Assembly (NCBI GenBank): GCA_031213475.1
Contig: JARUPZ010000020.1
Location: 10,529,562 to 10,593,561, forward strand
DNA: 64,000 bases
Direction: 5' to 3'
Origin: Nereocystis luetkeana
Lineage: Eukaryota; Sar; Phaeophyceae; Laminariales; Laminariaceae
Shown here: in pieces, positions 1 through 12,854 of the stretch
Position numbering within the stretch: the first letter of the stretch is position 1
How the letters are laid out: each line of letters starts with the position of its first letter
Program-made: the position numbers and the translations under genes
Notes under the pieces: generated by a model
What the model saw: only the letters and a program-made list of their open reading frames with translations
Database searches by the model: none
Told to the model about the DNA's origin: nothing

Positions 1-2607
1 CCAGTCCTCCTCCTGCTGTATGTATAGCGAGCCAGTAGCAGTCCAGGGTGGCAGTCTTGGGCCACCGCTGCTAGTAGCTTGCCGCGTTTACGCGTTTCGA
101 GGCTACTTAACCTATTAAAGGTTTATGGCGCAGAACCTACTAGGTATGGCGATTGGCGTGTGTACCAGCTCGTAGCTGGTGTGTACGCCTAGACTCGATT
201 GCCGATGGCCGGCAATACACAGTCAAAATGTTCGAGGCAAACACGTAGTCACTGTCAGGTGACTAGTACGTGAAGCTTCAACATAGAAGAGAAGAAGATG
301 GTGTGGTGACCCCAAGCCACATTGTTGATTGATTGCTCAGCTGGAAGCTGATGATGGTGAGCAGATGTAGAGCAAAAGTAGAGTGAGCTCAAAGGGGAGG
401 GCGGTGCGCGTGTGCGCTCGCAGCTCGCAACAAAGGACGACCCTTGCACTTCGGTCAAACAAAAACAAAATGAGGGAATACCCTCGTATTCCGTTCAAAA
501 TAAAAACAACGAAGAGAACCCCCAGATTTACTGTAAAGAACAATATATCTTGGGGTACATATCCATGACCCCAGTGTAGCCTATGTTGTTCCTCCAACCA
601 GAACTACATTGTAACAGTAAAACTATGCTACCGGTCTCGGAGGGATACTGAAGATATCCTTTCCATTATTTACCAATGATAGCACGTACTAAATGTGCTG
701 TCTACCGTAGATCATGTACGTACGTACCACAACAACAGTAGATCCATGGCACTACTCGTCATTGGGACTTTATTCTGTGCGTACGGGTGCACAGCAGTAT
801 ATGCGTAAAAAGACAGCTGCTGCTATCCTACTATACAGTATAACTCAGACTGGAAAACTGTCTGTTGTACATATAATGCGTAAATGTATACCAGATGATG
901 TAAGTGTAATCGAGTAACGAATATGATGGTTACTGACAAGTAAGTATCATCTCTAATAATGATACCATGTACGCGGAGCTTGCAGACCTTGCAAATGCCA
1001 AGTTCCAAAATGTACTTCGATTCCAAAATATGGGTGATGTCGAACAAGTGTTTTACTGTGCAACAATTAAGGGACATCACGCCGGGTCATGGTCGAAGTT
1101 GGCCTAAGTTTTTAATACATGTAATACCCCGAAGCCATAACCGTGAACCAACGAAGCTTCCCGCGTGTGGAGGATTGCAAAAGTATGTATGGACCCTCTC
1201 CGGGTGTAGATGTTCTCGGACTCGTTGGTGCACTGCTGCAGTCACGCCACACCTCTCAGACGTCCACCCGACAGTGGTTTAGGCTGCAGATCCCATATAT
1301 TTGGGGCTCTCAACACTACCGTCTAATGCGGCCGCCACCGCCACCGCCGCCGGATCTTCGTCGCTGAACACGTTGTATATGTCTAGATGGGTGTTTGCTA
1401 TATAGTACAGAAATTTGCAAATCTGTGTTTGTCATGGGCTCCTTCTAGGCTGAGCATCTGTCGGCTGTCTCGATTATCGACTTATTTCGGCGTAAAACAA
1501 GTATACTTGGCTCGACAAATAAAAAACGGCAGACACCACAAACCCATGTGCCAGCTTTTTCGGCTCCGAAAACAAATTATTTCGGCCTCTTCGTCTCGAA
1601 TGTCCAAACGCCGGCTAGAATGATTAAAAATCGGCTCGTTCACACGGAAAGGGGCTTTTGTTGTGTTGGATGCAGGCTCGATGGGCGTGCATTGCCTGCA
1701 GAGCGCTGCCCACATCGGCCGGCAGGCGTCAGGAATCCGTAAGGCAGCTCCAATTTATTTTCAAAACAGTTTCCGTTATAGTAAACAAGTTCCAGGTGTT
1801 TTTGTACAGGGGACTAGTGAAAGTGAGGGTTTTAGCGGACCTCGGCCCCCGGGTCTAAAACACGGCCGTCCCCCCCTAAAATCGGCCCAAGAAAAATACT
1901 CGGGGGCTTTTCTACCCCAAACTCGGCCTTTCTGGCCCTTTCAGGAAAAGCTGGCCGAGGATCGGCCTAGTTCGTTCGCTGCCTCAATCATATGCATGGT
2001 TCGAAGCATATTTCTCCGAACGGTACCCTCGCTTGCCGTTTATCTGCCGTTCCGCAATGGACCGAGCGCCACAGGCAGCGTCTCTTGCTTTGTATTGGCA
2101 TCGGCCACATCTCACTACAGGTCGTGCTGTACTCATTCGGGAGTTATGGCAGTTTGGCTAAACGTTTCCACACAAACCATAGGAAATACATCAACGCTGA
2201 TTGGTGATAGATGGTGCATTTAGTGTAGTACATACCCTTCCTCACATAACAAATGTGAGCCGGTCGGGCACTGTTAACCACACCATATACACCTTTGGCT
2301 CAGATGCCGTGACGCGATGCTTGCATGAGCCCCACTAGTTTTCGTTCGACGAATGCACCACTCACGATTTACCTCCCATCTATAGACGGCACCAGAGCTT
2401 AGGTCGTGGCCAATTGGTCTACTGAAATCTCGCCACTCACTGATGGTTACCGGCGCCCCTACCGCGTCGTGAAGCACGCTTGTTCCGCCACGACTTGTGT
2501 ATTTGCCACCCTAGACCCTCCCCACTGCTTGTTGCGGCTAGGCGTGGTCAATGCATGCGTCAAGGCTATAGTTGTTAGTACACGCCATCTTCGCTGCCCC
2601 TGTTTAC
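1..2607. other. No supportable gene; TCGGC-rich stretch
   Basis: I see no coil exon, RNA gene or element with defined ends here. From about 1440 to 1980 the sequence repeats short TCGGC/CGGCC-containing phrases. The longest open frames begin with non-ATG codons and show no family resemblance. It may be intron or downstream sequence of the beta-helix gene. Confidence 0.4.
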
Positions 2608-2688
2608 CTCCGTCGTAGCCTGAGTTGTGGGAAATGTAGGTAGACCCATCAAATCTGATGCCCGATCGGGAGGAGTAAAGAGCTCCAC
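2608..2688 (-). CDS. Exon 16: Pmp coil (27 aa), last one seen
   Basis: An 81 bp exon whose coding potential is visible only as a coil between splice sites: acceptor CTACAG|GTGGAG, donor GGAG|GTAAA. It codes GALYSSRSGIRFDGSTYIS followed by HNSGYDGG after the rebuilt glycine. It is divergent (F-D-G-S-T-Y-I) but keeps the G-A-L-Y start, H-N ladder and terminal G-G. No further coil exon was found between it and position 1. Confidence 0.6.
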
Positions 2689-3807
2689 CTGTAGGTAAAA
2701 TAGGTCGAGCGTGGGGGGGTTTGGTGTATGCCTAGCACCTCGCGCGTTGTGCTCTTTGCCGGATTAGAGAGGAGCTTGATACATGATTTCTCAAGGCGGG
2801 TTCAAACGGATTAGGCGCAGAGCAAAGCAAACAAGAACAGAGCATCTAGATGGAGCCCACAACGCTTCAAACCACCCTACGACTTGCGTCAGACGTTCCT
2901 ACTGCTAAAAGTTTACTAGACGTGTAGGGCCAATAGACGAAAAAAAACTAACTCAGAGGGAATGAACCCAAAGCCTAACGATAGGCAAAACGCGTTATGT
3001 GCTCCGAATTGCCCGCGTGTCTCAATCCGTAGGTTTTCCGCGGCAGTCCTTAACTATCGCTTGCAACACGGAAGCTTTCGACGGGGGAATAGACCGTGTG
3101 CACCACTAGTAACCAAGCTAATTCGGAGCCGAAGATTAGTATCTAAATTTACTGTAGTTTTTGTAGGTATGTCCAAGACGGTGCCTTTTACGAAATGTAT
3201 GGGCCACGGCTGGCTGTTGCCGGGTCGGATGTATTTTGATTTTCGTCCAAGAGGTTCTTGGTCCATGGGAGCAATGCTACTTCAACTCCGTTGTGGCTAG
3301 CGTGGTTCGCAACGGGTACCTTCGAAACGGTGCACTTTTGCGAAGAAACTGGGATCGCACCTAGGCGCAAACCGTCTAAAACATTCAGCTACAGCAGCTC
3401 TCAACTTCGCCAGTAAGCTGGTGCATAATCTGAGACACCTGCATGCATGCAGAGGTTCGAAACGCTATTCCGCCGGTGCGTATCGCACTGTTAATAAAAA
3501 TATGTCAATGCGTGGTACATCCTTTTTTTTACTTTACGTAGGCCACGTTCGGACGTGTAGACCGAAACCATACCAGTCGAAAACGCGGAAGCGTGCAGCA
3601 TGCTTCGTCGAAAGATGCTTCTTATTGCGCCTTCGGGAACAATGTTGATATTGCAAGCCTGTCGAAAATGTCTACGTGTCATTCACGTACACAACACAGC
3701 ATATTTATTTGGCTATAGTGTCATCGAATCATGTTTGACGTAGGCGTATGACGACAGCCTGTATGATGCGACAATGTCATCAGCGCACGCTTGATGCAAT
3801 GCCTCAC

Positions 3808-3888
3808 CTCCGGGCGATTTGGCTGTGTTGTTAATAACTGAAGTGCGGCCGCCGATATAGATCTTCGACTCAGAGGCATATAAGGAAC
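3808..3888 (-). CDS. Exon 15: Pmp coil (27 aa)
   Basis: An 81 bp exon coding GSLYASESKIYIGGRTSVI followed by NNTAKSPGG, acceptor CAACAG|GTTCC, donor GGAG|GTGAG. Ser replaces Ala at the second position and Arg replaces the core Asn (G-R-T-S). Phase and ends are intact. Confidence 0.7.
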
Positions 3889-5242
3889 CTGTTGAAAGGC
3901 ACAAAGAGAGTGTGTTTGTGGCATAGATACCTTCTATATGTCTTTTCCGTGGTACAGAGAGAAGGAATGGCAGACATGTATCAACTCGCACGGGCAGATA
4001 CACACGACGTTAGCAAAGCACGCGAGTTCGAGCTCGAGTCGACCGAATACTTACAAAAAATAATGGTATGCAGAAGGTACAAAAGACCGAACACTTTGCT
4101 ACCTGGTACAAAAAACAAAATCATACTTCGAAGTATCTAGCTAGGAAGTAAGCGTCCCCTCCGCCACCGCGGCGGTAGGACCTCACCCCCCGTTTCCATA
4201 CATCTTGTAGTAGTAGCCCCTGTACAGCTGCTCCCACGTTTTAGGGAAACTGTACTTGGAGTTTATGTGGGACAGAAACCGTACACGTGATATTTCCACA
4301 TTGGGCCAGCAACAAGAGCAACCAACAAATACTACAACAATAAAATGTGCTAATCAATCTGCTGGAACAGGTTGCGTGGAATTAGTGTGACACAGCAAGA
4401 ACACACAAAATATTCTCACTCTAGTCCAGGCCAACAACAACAATAAAACACACAACCCAAACAATGTTTACAGTGGCATGAGGGTGGGTTTCTCGGCGAG
4501 TTTACGTTATTTTGTGACGTGTATTCACTCGGTTTCAGTACGACATATACCCTCTCTGTAGTATACTCCCCTGTCTGGTCTCGAACATAATAGTGGAGTG
4601 TCGGATTGTGTTTACCTTTGTCTGTTGAGGCAAGTGTGTTCAGATAGCTTTATTATTGGACCATAATTGGGATATTGCTTTCATGGTTAAGCGAGATGCG
4701 CGCCAGCGTCCAACGTTTGAACTGGTACCAAATATCATACTAATCTCAGGTATTCTTAAGAACTTGACAACCAGACATAATTAACAGCAGCAACAAGCTC
4801 CTACTGCTGCTACTGGTCAGCTGGTGGCGGCGAAGGTAATGGTGATTGATGGCCTCTGGTGCCTGGTTCCTAATTCGTTCTCCAGTGAGGCAGCAGCATA
4901 CCGGAACGAATACAGCAACTACCCACCACCACCACCACCATGTGAAGAGATGGCCGAGGGAAAGGGTAACGGACGCAGGTGTATCTGATAGCTGGGAAGC
5001 AATGCTTGGCTTCTTCTGATATAGAGATTCCTTATTGTTGGTGAGAGGTAAGAAAGTGCGCTCGTAGGCAAGTGAGAGGTAGAGGGGGGGGACTCGACAC
5101 CCAGATATTATGCTCGTCCCACCCGATGCTACAACCACTCCTAAATTCCTCTCATCTGGATGGACTCCTATGTATATTTCCTGTGGCTACCGATCGTTCT
5201 TCTGCTAGTCTAAGAACTTCTCATTTCATGGTCCTATCTCCG

Positions 5243-5339
5243 TTAACCCTTTTAGAACCGCAGTCCAGTTTTGGGGACAAACCACTCAGATTTCAAGTAG
5301 TTTGTCCCCAAAACAGGACTGCGGTTCTAAATGGGTTAA
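5243..5339. mobile_element. TTAA-flanked MITE, piggyBac type
   Basis: TTAACCCTTTTAGAACCGCA at the left is mirrored by TGCGGTTCTAAATGGGTTAA at the right, giving a 97 bp near-perfect hairpin with an internal GTTTTGGGGACAAAC/GTTTGTCCCCAAAAC pair. TTAA target sites and a CCC start are hallmarks of the piggyBac superfamily. It lies in an intron of the beta-helix gene. Confidence 0.8.
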
Positions 5340-5810
5340 GGAGCATCACTCTAGTCTCACGAGGTATCCGCCATAGAGAACACTCTGAAAATAGCGTTCC
5401 CCTCGGCTAACGCAATATCTGCCGGGTTAATACATTCTTGGAGTATCCCCGTGGTCCTGAGACTACAAAATTACAGACTATTATCTATATGTAGCCCTAT
5501 GTAGCCCATGCGTACTTCACTCCTATCACATTAGCCCACCCTGAATAGTCGAATGTGCACACCACAAGATGATCGAAGGATGATGACAAGTTCATCCCAA
5601 ACGACCAGAAAAGAGGTCGAAGATGCGGCCATTCGAAACAAAGAAAATTAAACTATATAACCCACCATACCTCGTAATAAGACCCAAACACTAAAATGGG
5701 GGATGCTCCCTGAGAGCAACCACTAGAACGGAGACCAAAGGAGAAGACGACATAACTCAAAGCGGAGGCGAAAGGAGAAACCAGCCAAAGCGAAATCAAT
5801 GAATAACGAT

Positions 5811-5856
5811 AACCACCACCACCACCACCACCATCACCACCACCACCACCACCACT
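5811..5856 (+). repeat. (CAC)n microsatellite
   Basis: About 15 CAC/CCA triplets with one CAT interruption. Open frames through it encode poly-His or poly-Thr/Pro and are not evidence of a gene. Confidence 0.9.
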
Positions 5857-6363
5857 ACCGACAAGCTTCAGCTGGTACTGGTGCTCAGCTAGTGGTGGTG
5901 GTGGTGGTGCTTCATTCGAGGATGGTTGTTATGGAGGCCTCGGGTACCTGCCACCTGCTATCTGGTATGCCGCGGAATACGTACGTATGCTCACTGTTCC
6001 TAGGACGACTCCTGGTACCTGGTAAATAGACCACTCATCATAACCAAGCTTCGTGAACTCACGACGGGTTTGAGCACTATCAATAGTAGAAGAGGATACA
6101 TATATGCTATTTAAGGGCCTTCAGAGAAGCCGCCCGTTTCGAAATCGGTGGTGTTTCGGTCGCGCACGGTGACAGAAGGCGACGTACGCGTATCATATGA
6201 TAGGAGTATCGGCACGAGGATGAACGATACAATAAAAAAGTAGATCAACGACGAATCACTGTGGCCACGACCACAAGCACGGCGCAAGTACAAGTTGTAA
6301 TATGCCAACGTGCAACGTAATAAGACGGTCCCGGACATGTCGGTGTAGGGAGAAGCGTGCGGT

Positions 6364-6858
6364 TTGAATGTGGCTGGTGAAAAAACTGGAATATGTTTAT
6401 TTTTGCGTTTGGTCCACTCTAAGTTGCTAGAATGTATTTGGCGTCAAATATCACTTGATGAACGCAATGCTCTTTGGGCACCAGACGAACAGCAATATCT
6501 AAAGCAGATGTATCATTTCCTCGATTCCACGACGGGATTAACCCGGGGTATGCATGCCGCATCCCAAGGCAGTGGGACGTGATACTCCCAGGCCAGAGTG
6601 CTGAAACTCAACCACTCCGACCTTATGTTGGCCGTGGGGAAACGCCCGCAGGACCTAGGCGAACAGTATAATAAGAAATACTGGACCTTACAACACGTAA
6701 TCAGGGAAAATGGAATCATGGAGTACGCCGACGACGCTTGTCACGATGGTATTCATAGTTTATCGGCCATGTATCTGAGAAAACTCGAGGCTCTAAACTA
6801 CCGTAAATCGAGGCACGGCAGATCATCAACGAGTTATGAAACTGCACACTCGAAGTGA
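6364..6858 (+). pseudogene. Open frame relic with one in-frame stop, unknown
   Basis: One plus-strand frame runs from an ATG at 6364 for about 165 codons with a single TGA at 6580-6582. The two halves read as ordinary soluble protein (ALWAPDEQQYLKQMYHF, then NHSDLMLAVGKRPQDLGEQY). I recognise no family. It lies on the opposite strand to the beta-helix gene, in its intron, so a decayed inserted gene or transposon fragment is possible. Chance openness cannot be excluded. Confidence 0.25.
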
Positions 6859-6896
6859 TGGAGTGAATGTCGCCTGAAATACAGGAGTATTCTCAC

Positions 6897-6980
6897 CTCC
6901 GGCGCTCCTGGCTGCATTTCGGTGAAACGAGGTGTGCCCGTTGATATTCACTGAAGAGTTTCCAACGATGTACGCGGCAC
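6897..6980 (-). CDS. Exon 14: Pmp coil
   Basis: An 84 bp exon coding GAAYIVGNSSVNINGHTSF followed by HRNAARSAGG, acceptor CACGCAG|GTGCC, donor GGAG|GTGAG. It does not fit classes A-C cleanly: it has the I-N-G core of class C and the Y-x-V-G-N-S-S segment seen in class B. It may be an older or hybrid coil. Confidence 0.7.
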
Positions 6981-7721
6981 CTGCGTGTTGACAATGTAAA
7001 GTGTGCGGGTTATTAAGACACCCAACTACACACAAAGACGACCCTAGATCTACTGTTGTGTGACCTCGATTTAAATTCCAACGTTGCATTGAGTAAACAC
7101 AATTATCTCACCAACTAACTAGGTAGAAGGCTTACTCTCGGCAGTCTCCTGAATAGGCCCGATCGTCAACATCTACCCGCTACCCGGCCCGTGCGTTCGC
7201 TTGAATAGCGCCTCAGTGTGCTCGCGGTCCCGATACTGTTTTTGTTTGCACGCTTTGGCCCGTTAGATGACATCGAGAGGCACAGACAAAAGTGTTTTTG
7301 TTCGATCGAGACTCGAACTATCAACCCTCCGTCAGGAAGAACGACAAAACAAGCGACTTGGATCGCCAGCATAAATATACCCGATACAAGGCTCCCCTCC
7401 GGGAAGCGCCTAGAAGAAGAGGAGTGGCGTAAAAACAAAATCGTACTTTGAAAACTCAGAAACAGGTCTATTTTACGAACGAGAAACTACAATATTCCAG
7501 GATCGTGTAGGGTAGTTTGTCCGCTTTCCATGTATGTATGGCAGAGAGGGTTGTAACGTTGTATCTTCATAGATTGCACGCTCTACACCCCTCTCGCGCT
7601 TGCCATTATTTGTTGTTCGGATTGTACTCCCAGAAAAAAACCCTCTGTATACAGAATGATATGCACCATTCAAATATTTACATCAACATACAACGGCCTT
7701 TCTTTACATTTCCGGGCGTGA

Positions 7722-8560
7722 AGAACAGAACACAACACAGATACTCATACAGAGTGCTATTATATATAATTCATCATGATGGTGGCATGTAATGTCTATG
7801 CGCACACACAGGCACCACAACACAGCATGTTGTCTATATATCCGGTCGGGCAGCGCGGCAGTAAGGTCACAGCAAGCTGATATACCACGGTCGGCACTGC
7901 TGCTGGTACTAAGTGTTGTTTGTTGTGTGGCTTGTGCTCCGAGGACAAATACATGATATCCGGTAACATAGGAACCGTTTACTAGTTAGTACTTCGAAGT
8001 AATACTATTAAACGGTCCGTACATCAATCTATGGAAAAATGGCTAGTTAGGTGAAAAATAACGGAATACAACACCCGCGAATTCGTACATAAAGAGTGCT
8101 GTACAGAGTGCATCGTCTGGTGGCATGTATGTATGACACAAAACGCCGCAGCACAGTGTGCCTATTGATCCTGCTGGGCGGCAGGGCTGTAATGTCACAG
8201 CAAGCCGGTTGCAGCACGGCGTTCACTGTGTTGCTGTAGTTGTGTGCTGCTTATATTTCGCTCCCAGGACTAAACACACAATATCCGTATAATACGAGGT
8301 TCATATGGGCACTATTTGTGAAAAAAAGATATCACCATAATAATCGGCCCTTACGTACATTTCAGGACAAAAGGGCTGTCTACGTGAAACATAACGGAAA
8401 ATAACACACACATTGGTACATAAAAAGTGTTGTACAGAAGTACATAATGAGGATGGCATGCATACGTATACATACACACACCACAGCGCAGCATGACTAC
8501 TGATCAAGTTGGGCGACAGTGTTGTAACGTTGTTGCTGGCACGCTCTGCAGTTTTCGGTG
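7722..8560. repeat. About 335 bp tandem repeat, 2.5 diverged units
   Basis: Phrases CATA(C/A)A-GAGTG(C/T)T, GGTGGCATG(T/C)AT, CACAGCA-GTGT and GTCACAGCAAGC recur at an offset of about 335 bp (for example near 7740, 8075 and 8410). The units are about 65-70% alike and lie within the largest intron. Confidence 0.55.
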
Positions 8561-9444
8561 GTTCTCCTATAATATAGTACTCCGTAAAAGGGCATGGGCT
8601 TGCAAATGTTATCGTATTCGTGTGATGCCAATTAATGGCCGAGTGGCACCAGAAACTGTATATAGCCAGAATAAAACAATGTGCTTTTGACCGTACAATT
8701 AACGGTAAATAGTTGTTGTTGTTTCGGTTGTGCATCGTTCGTTGGTGTTTTGTTCTCCATACTTCCTATTACTGCACTTTGGTGTACGTAGCGTTTTTTC
8801 TTGTTTATTTTGCGTTTAATCCCGTTTTCTTGTTTCGCTTTTTCCGGATATTTTTTGTCTTGCTTCTTTGTTGTCGCCGTCGAGTTTCGTTGATTTGCTT
8901 CTCGATCTGTTTTGATTTCCGTAAAACCGTGCTACCGACAAAACTGATACAACGGTATACAAAAAAACACACACAAGCCCTTGACCTCTGGAACGCTCCC
9001 CAATCTGAGTATATTGTGAAGCGTACATTGGACACTCCGGGGACGCTGTGAACGCACTCCATTGGCCAATGGCTGACCTTGAGATTTGTGGGTCAATGTT
9101 GTTTTTTTCAGGCCAACCGGAGTACGTTCTCGAGGTAACCCAGCCGCCACATGTGTGTAGTAGTAGTGTAGTACTGCCATCACGCGCATACCAGGTATAT
9201 TGCTGGGCATCAGCCACAGCAGATACCATTGCCGGCACATTTACATACATTCCTGGTACCTAACGCCATGTCACGCTAAAAATGTTTGTTTATTCGTAGT
9301 GAAGTATGTTGTTGAACAATAATAGCATAGCAGCTGCTACATCACGTTGTAGTCGCGAGTACAACGTATTGTCTACCAGGCATCGTCTGTAGCGTCCTGT
9401 CGTAAATACAGGACATCGATTATATATCTAACACACCTCGGATA

Positions 9445-11255
9445 ACGTAACACTTGACGTTTTATGTTAGTGTTGGGCGCCAGCGAAAACACCCATAACA
9501 GTACGTTATTACGTTAACTACTATCTGGATTTTGTGATACCATCGAGTTAGTGTGTTACGATATTGGCGGGCGATCGTATAACATTATGATAGAGTGTTA
9601 CCTTGATCCCGTAATGACCGCAGTATACGTGTTACGGTGTTAGGGTATTCAGCCCATAGCGAGTAACACAATGTTAGCGTGTTAGCGGAATTCCTTGTTG
9701 TGGCTATCTATCGTAACACATGTTGAAGGGAAACCGTAAACGGCCAACTAAACGTTAACATTATATTACTGTGTCTGCGACATCAGTCCGTAGCGATCAA
9801 CGATATGTTAGTTTGTTAGCGGGGGATTCATATTTGCTACCGTAACATCCTTTTAGACGGAAAACGCACACGGCCAAATAAACGCGTACACTCCACTATC
9901 TACTTTAGTGTGTTAGTAAAATTCTTATACTAGCGGTTATCGTAGAGCACACGCTAATAGAGGGATGACGTATATGCTCAATACAACGTTAACATTATGT
10001 TACCGTATCAGCCGCGGCAGCAGTCCGTATCGAGCAACATTATGTGAGGGTGTGAACGAAAGTCTTGCTACCATAGCATTCATTAAACAAATAACATATA
10101 CCACGTATAATCGATACCACACTAACATAATATTAATGTGTAGCTCGCAAACAATGTATGTAGCGACACAAGTTAGCAGATAATGTACACGCCCAATCTA
10201 ACATCACAACCATATGTCACTGCCGTATTAGCTTTTGTACGTGCGAGTGTACAGATATATATATATATATATATATATGCCGTTATAGATGGATAACGTA
10301 AATTACGTTTTTTTAGATGGATAACGTACTGGCGGGGTTTCCAGAAGAACAATGATGCGTTCTTTTGCGGGGACCTCTCCTAAGTATCCCCTGTTTAGGT
10401 TTTTTAGAATATGGGGGCGTTTTTACCGGGTAGGCCATGCTATCTTCCCCGCAGGGATATTTTTCTAGGTATCCCCTACTGGGATGTCGGCGAAAATCGA
10501 TATTACGGCTACGTTATGTCACTCCCACACGCCGATTTACCACTAACACAGGTAACAATTGTTGGGTCTCGGGAAGGTCCAAAGGGTAACCTACTACTGT
10601 AGTAACATTACGTTCGAACGACTTCGGCCCCAACGGTAAGTCAGTAACATAATTTTAGATCCGGATAATTTGTTTTGGTAACACGGTAACGGAATGTTTC
10701 CTTCAGATCTTTACTGACGGTAACACCGTAACATAATGCTAGAAATACCTCCACATTTAGGCTAACATCCTAACATAATGTTACGTATGGGTCGGCCAAG
10801 ACTGTAATGTATCTAGCGTCTGTTAAGTGTTACGTTATCCGAGCCTAAGACAATCAGATGGGGGGTCCAGATGACGTAGTGTAGAAGTAGTGCTGGCGAA
10901 CATGGTAACGTTATGTTAGGTTGTTATGTATGTGTAAAACTCCTCCTAAGAAGGGTAATACTATGTTAGTGTGTTAGGTCGAACGCTGCGTCGACAGTCA
11001 CATTATGTTATCGTGTTAGTAAATATGCGCATATCGATCTGGGCAAGTTACGTAGAGTGAAAACGTGCGTGTTTGGTCAAAGCGTAACACTGTGTCACGG
11101 TGTTAGTTCAAGGGCTGATCACGGCACAGAGCTGGACGAGATCGAGCAGCAACATAGCGTCAAGGCGTGTGCCCGCTCGTGGGTTTCCAGTTAACATGGT
11201 GTTCCCGCGTTACCGCTATGGCTCCTCCAGTGCTAACACTACGTTAGTACGTTAC
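9445..11255. repeat. Field of TAACA-ATGTTA dyads
   Basis: A 20-24 bp phrase of the form GTAACACAATGTTAGCGTGTTAG recurs in more than twenty variants. Clear examples are 9663-9686, 10762-10785, 10955-10977, 10997-11019, 11083-11106 and 11232-11254, usually 40-120 bp apart with unrelated spacers. The phrase has dyad symmetry around TAACAT/ATGTTA. Confidence 0.65.
10255..10278. repeat. (TA)n microsatellite
   Basis: About 12 uninterrupted AT dinucleotides inside the TAACA dyad field. Confidence 0.9.
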
Positions 11256-11536
11256 CACGTTCCTGTGTTATACCCTATAACGTAGATAAGTGTTATCCGA
11301 CTGTCACGTCATCCGAGGTGTGACATTTAACACTAACAACCCAAAAAAGTACCGTCTCTTTTATGTGTTAATTCTTGACTTACTTACTACTGTACTGTAT
11401 GTAGCTGGACTTTGGATCCTCAGGAATTTTGCTGATGTACGCGGGACAGCTAATGACGGGCATCATCCCACCGTGGCGAATCCTCCCTCGTATACTACAT
11501 GTGTTTGTGTCCTATAGTTCTGAACAAGTTTCTCAC

Positions 11537-11617
11537 CTCCGTTGTCGGCGAAGTTGTTGTGGATTTGATTGTCACCGTGGACGTTGATAGACGAACTCGC
11601 CGAAGCCCCGATGGCAC
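11537..11617 (-). CDS. Exon 13: Pmp coil, class C-like (27 aa)
   Basis: An 81 bp exon coding GAIGASASSSINVHGDNQI followed by HNNFADNGG, acceptor GCGTGCAG|GTGCC, donor GGAG|GTGAG. One residue shorter than the class norm. The I-N-V-x-G core follows class C, with Asp-Asn-Gln in place of Asn-Thr-Ser. The next intron toward the 3' end is the longest in the gene (about 4.6 kb). Confidence 0.7.
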
Positions 11618-12854
11618 CTGCACGCAGGAAACGGCGTTGTTCGTGATGAACATTTACAGACCACCGGGAAGGTGGCGGGGCGATAACTCGTGTCGTACTC
11701 CTAATATTCGATGGTCTCAACGATATCGCTAAGTACACTAAAATTACATTAGAAACTGCAGTATCCTCAAGACGTTCTATCAATAGTGTAGAACTCGAAT
11801 GGAATGTACAAGGGGTCGCTGTCCGTGCCCCCGAAATGGCATGATAGCAAAGAAAGGCTAACGCCGGAACTGATAGGCGCTCATACTGGTGCTGGTGACT
11901 TGGTAGAAGAAAACGTGTACCAGCACATTAATCCATCGGGCCAAATTTGGCGTAGATCAGTAGACTGGTTGGGGTCTATGTGGGTACCGTGATGCAGCAG
12001 CGGGGAGTGACATCGTGTGGGCTGTCTCCTGTCCCGCAACATCGAGACAGTAGAATAATAGGTGTATTGTAGCTGTGCCGTGGGTTGCTGGACTCTCTAA
12101 CGCGACACTTCGATACCTAGCAACGATGACAAGTAGGTGTTGTTTGATGTCATCCGCTAATAATAGTCATTTGTAAAGGCACTTTGAAAAGGGGGCGAGT
12201 CTAGGGCCCCGAGACACATGCATTGTTTGTGAAACACCTAAATTTGCCGGTATAGTACGGTTTCATAGTGAAACACAAGAGGATCCCGATCGCCTTGTAC
12301 AACATTGCGGACGCCACGTCGCGATTTCGCGAAAGTTGAGCATTTGCTTGCAGCGCGGGCCGGTTTAAGCTGGCATGCGACAAGCTTGGCGTATTCATAA
12401 ATCATTTAAGATGGAGTGCTGAAAAATCCGATCCTTCTAACTTGGCACCAATGATAGAATGCTCCGAGACGGGGCGCAACCCGGTTAGGTTCGTCAAAAC
12501 GCTTGCCCAAAATTGTGCTGCGGTCGATTTCGAGGGGAGGAGTCATCTTGCAGTGGTTTTTCAACGGCAGGCGTGAGTATCTCAAGGCTATTCAACGGAC
12601 AACAAGCGTGCTCACCCCTAAATTATAGTAGAAATACCTGAAGAAAACATATGCAATCAATCAAAGCAGCCAGAGAGGTGTGGCGTAGGGTTGGCATGGC
12701 GTAGAGCATTCATCTATGTATGGTTGTATGTGTCGAATAGGGCTTAGGACGGGAAACGCTAATTTTATCAACGGACAGACGTCGCGACTGTCGAACCGCA
12801 CACAACCCGGCCACATGAGATCATCTAGTTTGTACGATGTAACCGGGCTTGGCC

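Larger units (their letters stand above)
6981..11536 (-). other. Largest intron of the beta-helix gene, repeat-filled
   Basis: This 4.6 kb interval between two intact coil exons holds no further coil exon that I could find. From right to left it contains a field of TAACA/ATGTTA dyads (about 9445-11255), a pyrimidine-rich stretch (8700-8930) and three diverged tandem units of about 335 bp (7722-8560). A TACTTCGAAGTA palindrome lies at 7990-8001. Intron status follows from the phase-compatible exons on both sides. Confidence 0.55.

Noticed and set aside
1663-2223. 186-codon plus-strand open frame
   Set aside because: Starts with GTG, low-complexity TCGGC-related content, no family resemblance; length is within chance for a window of this size.
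4746-6029. Open frames with poly-His or poly-Trp runs
   Set aside because: They are translations of CAC/CCA microsatellites.
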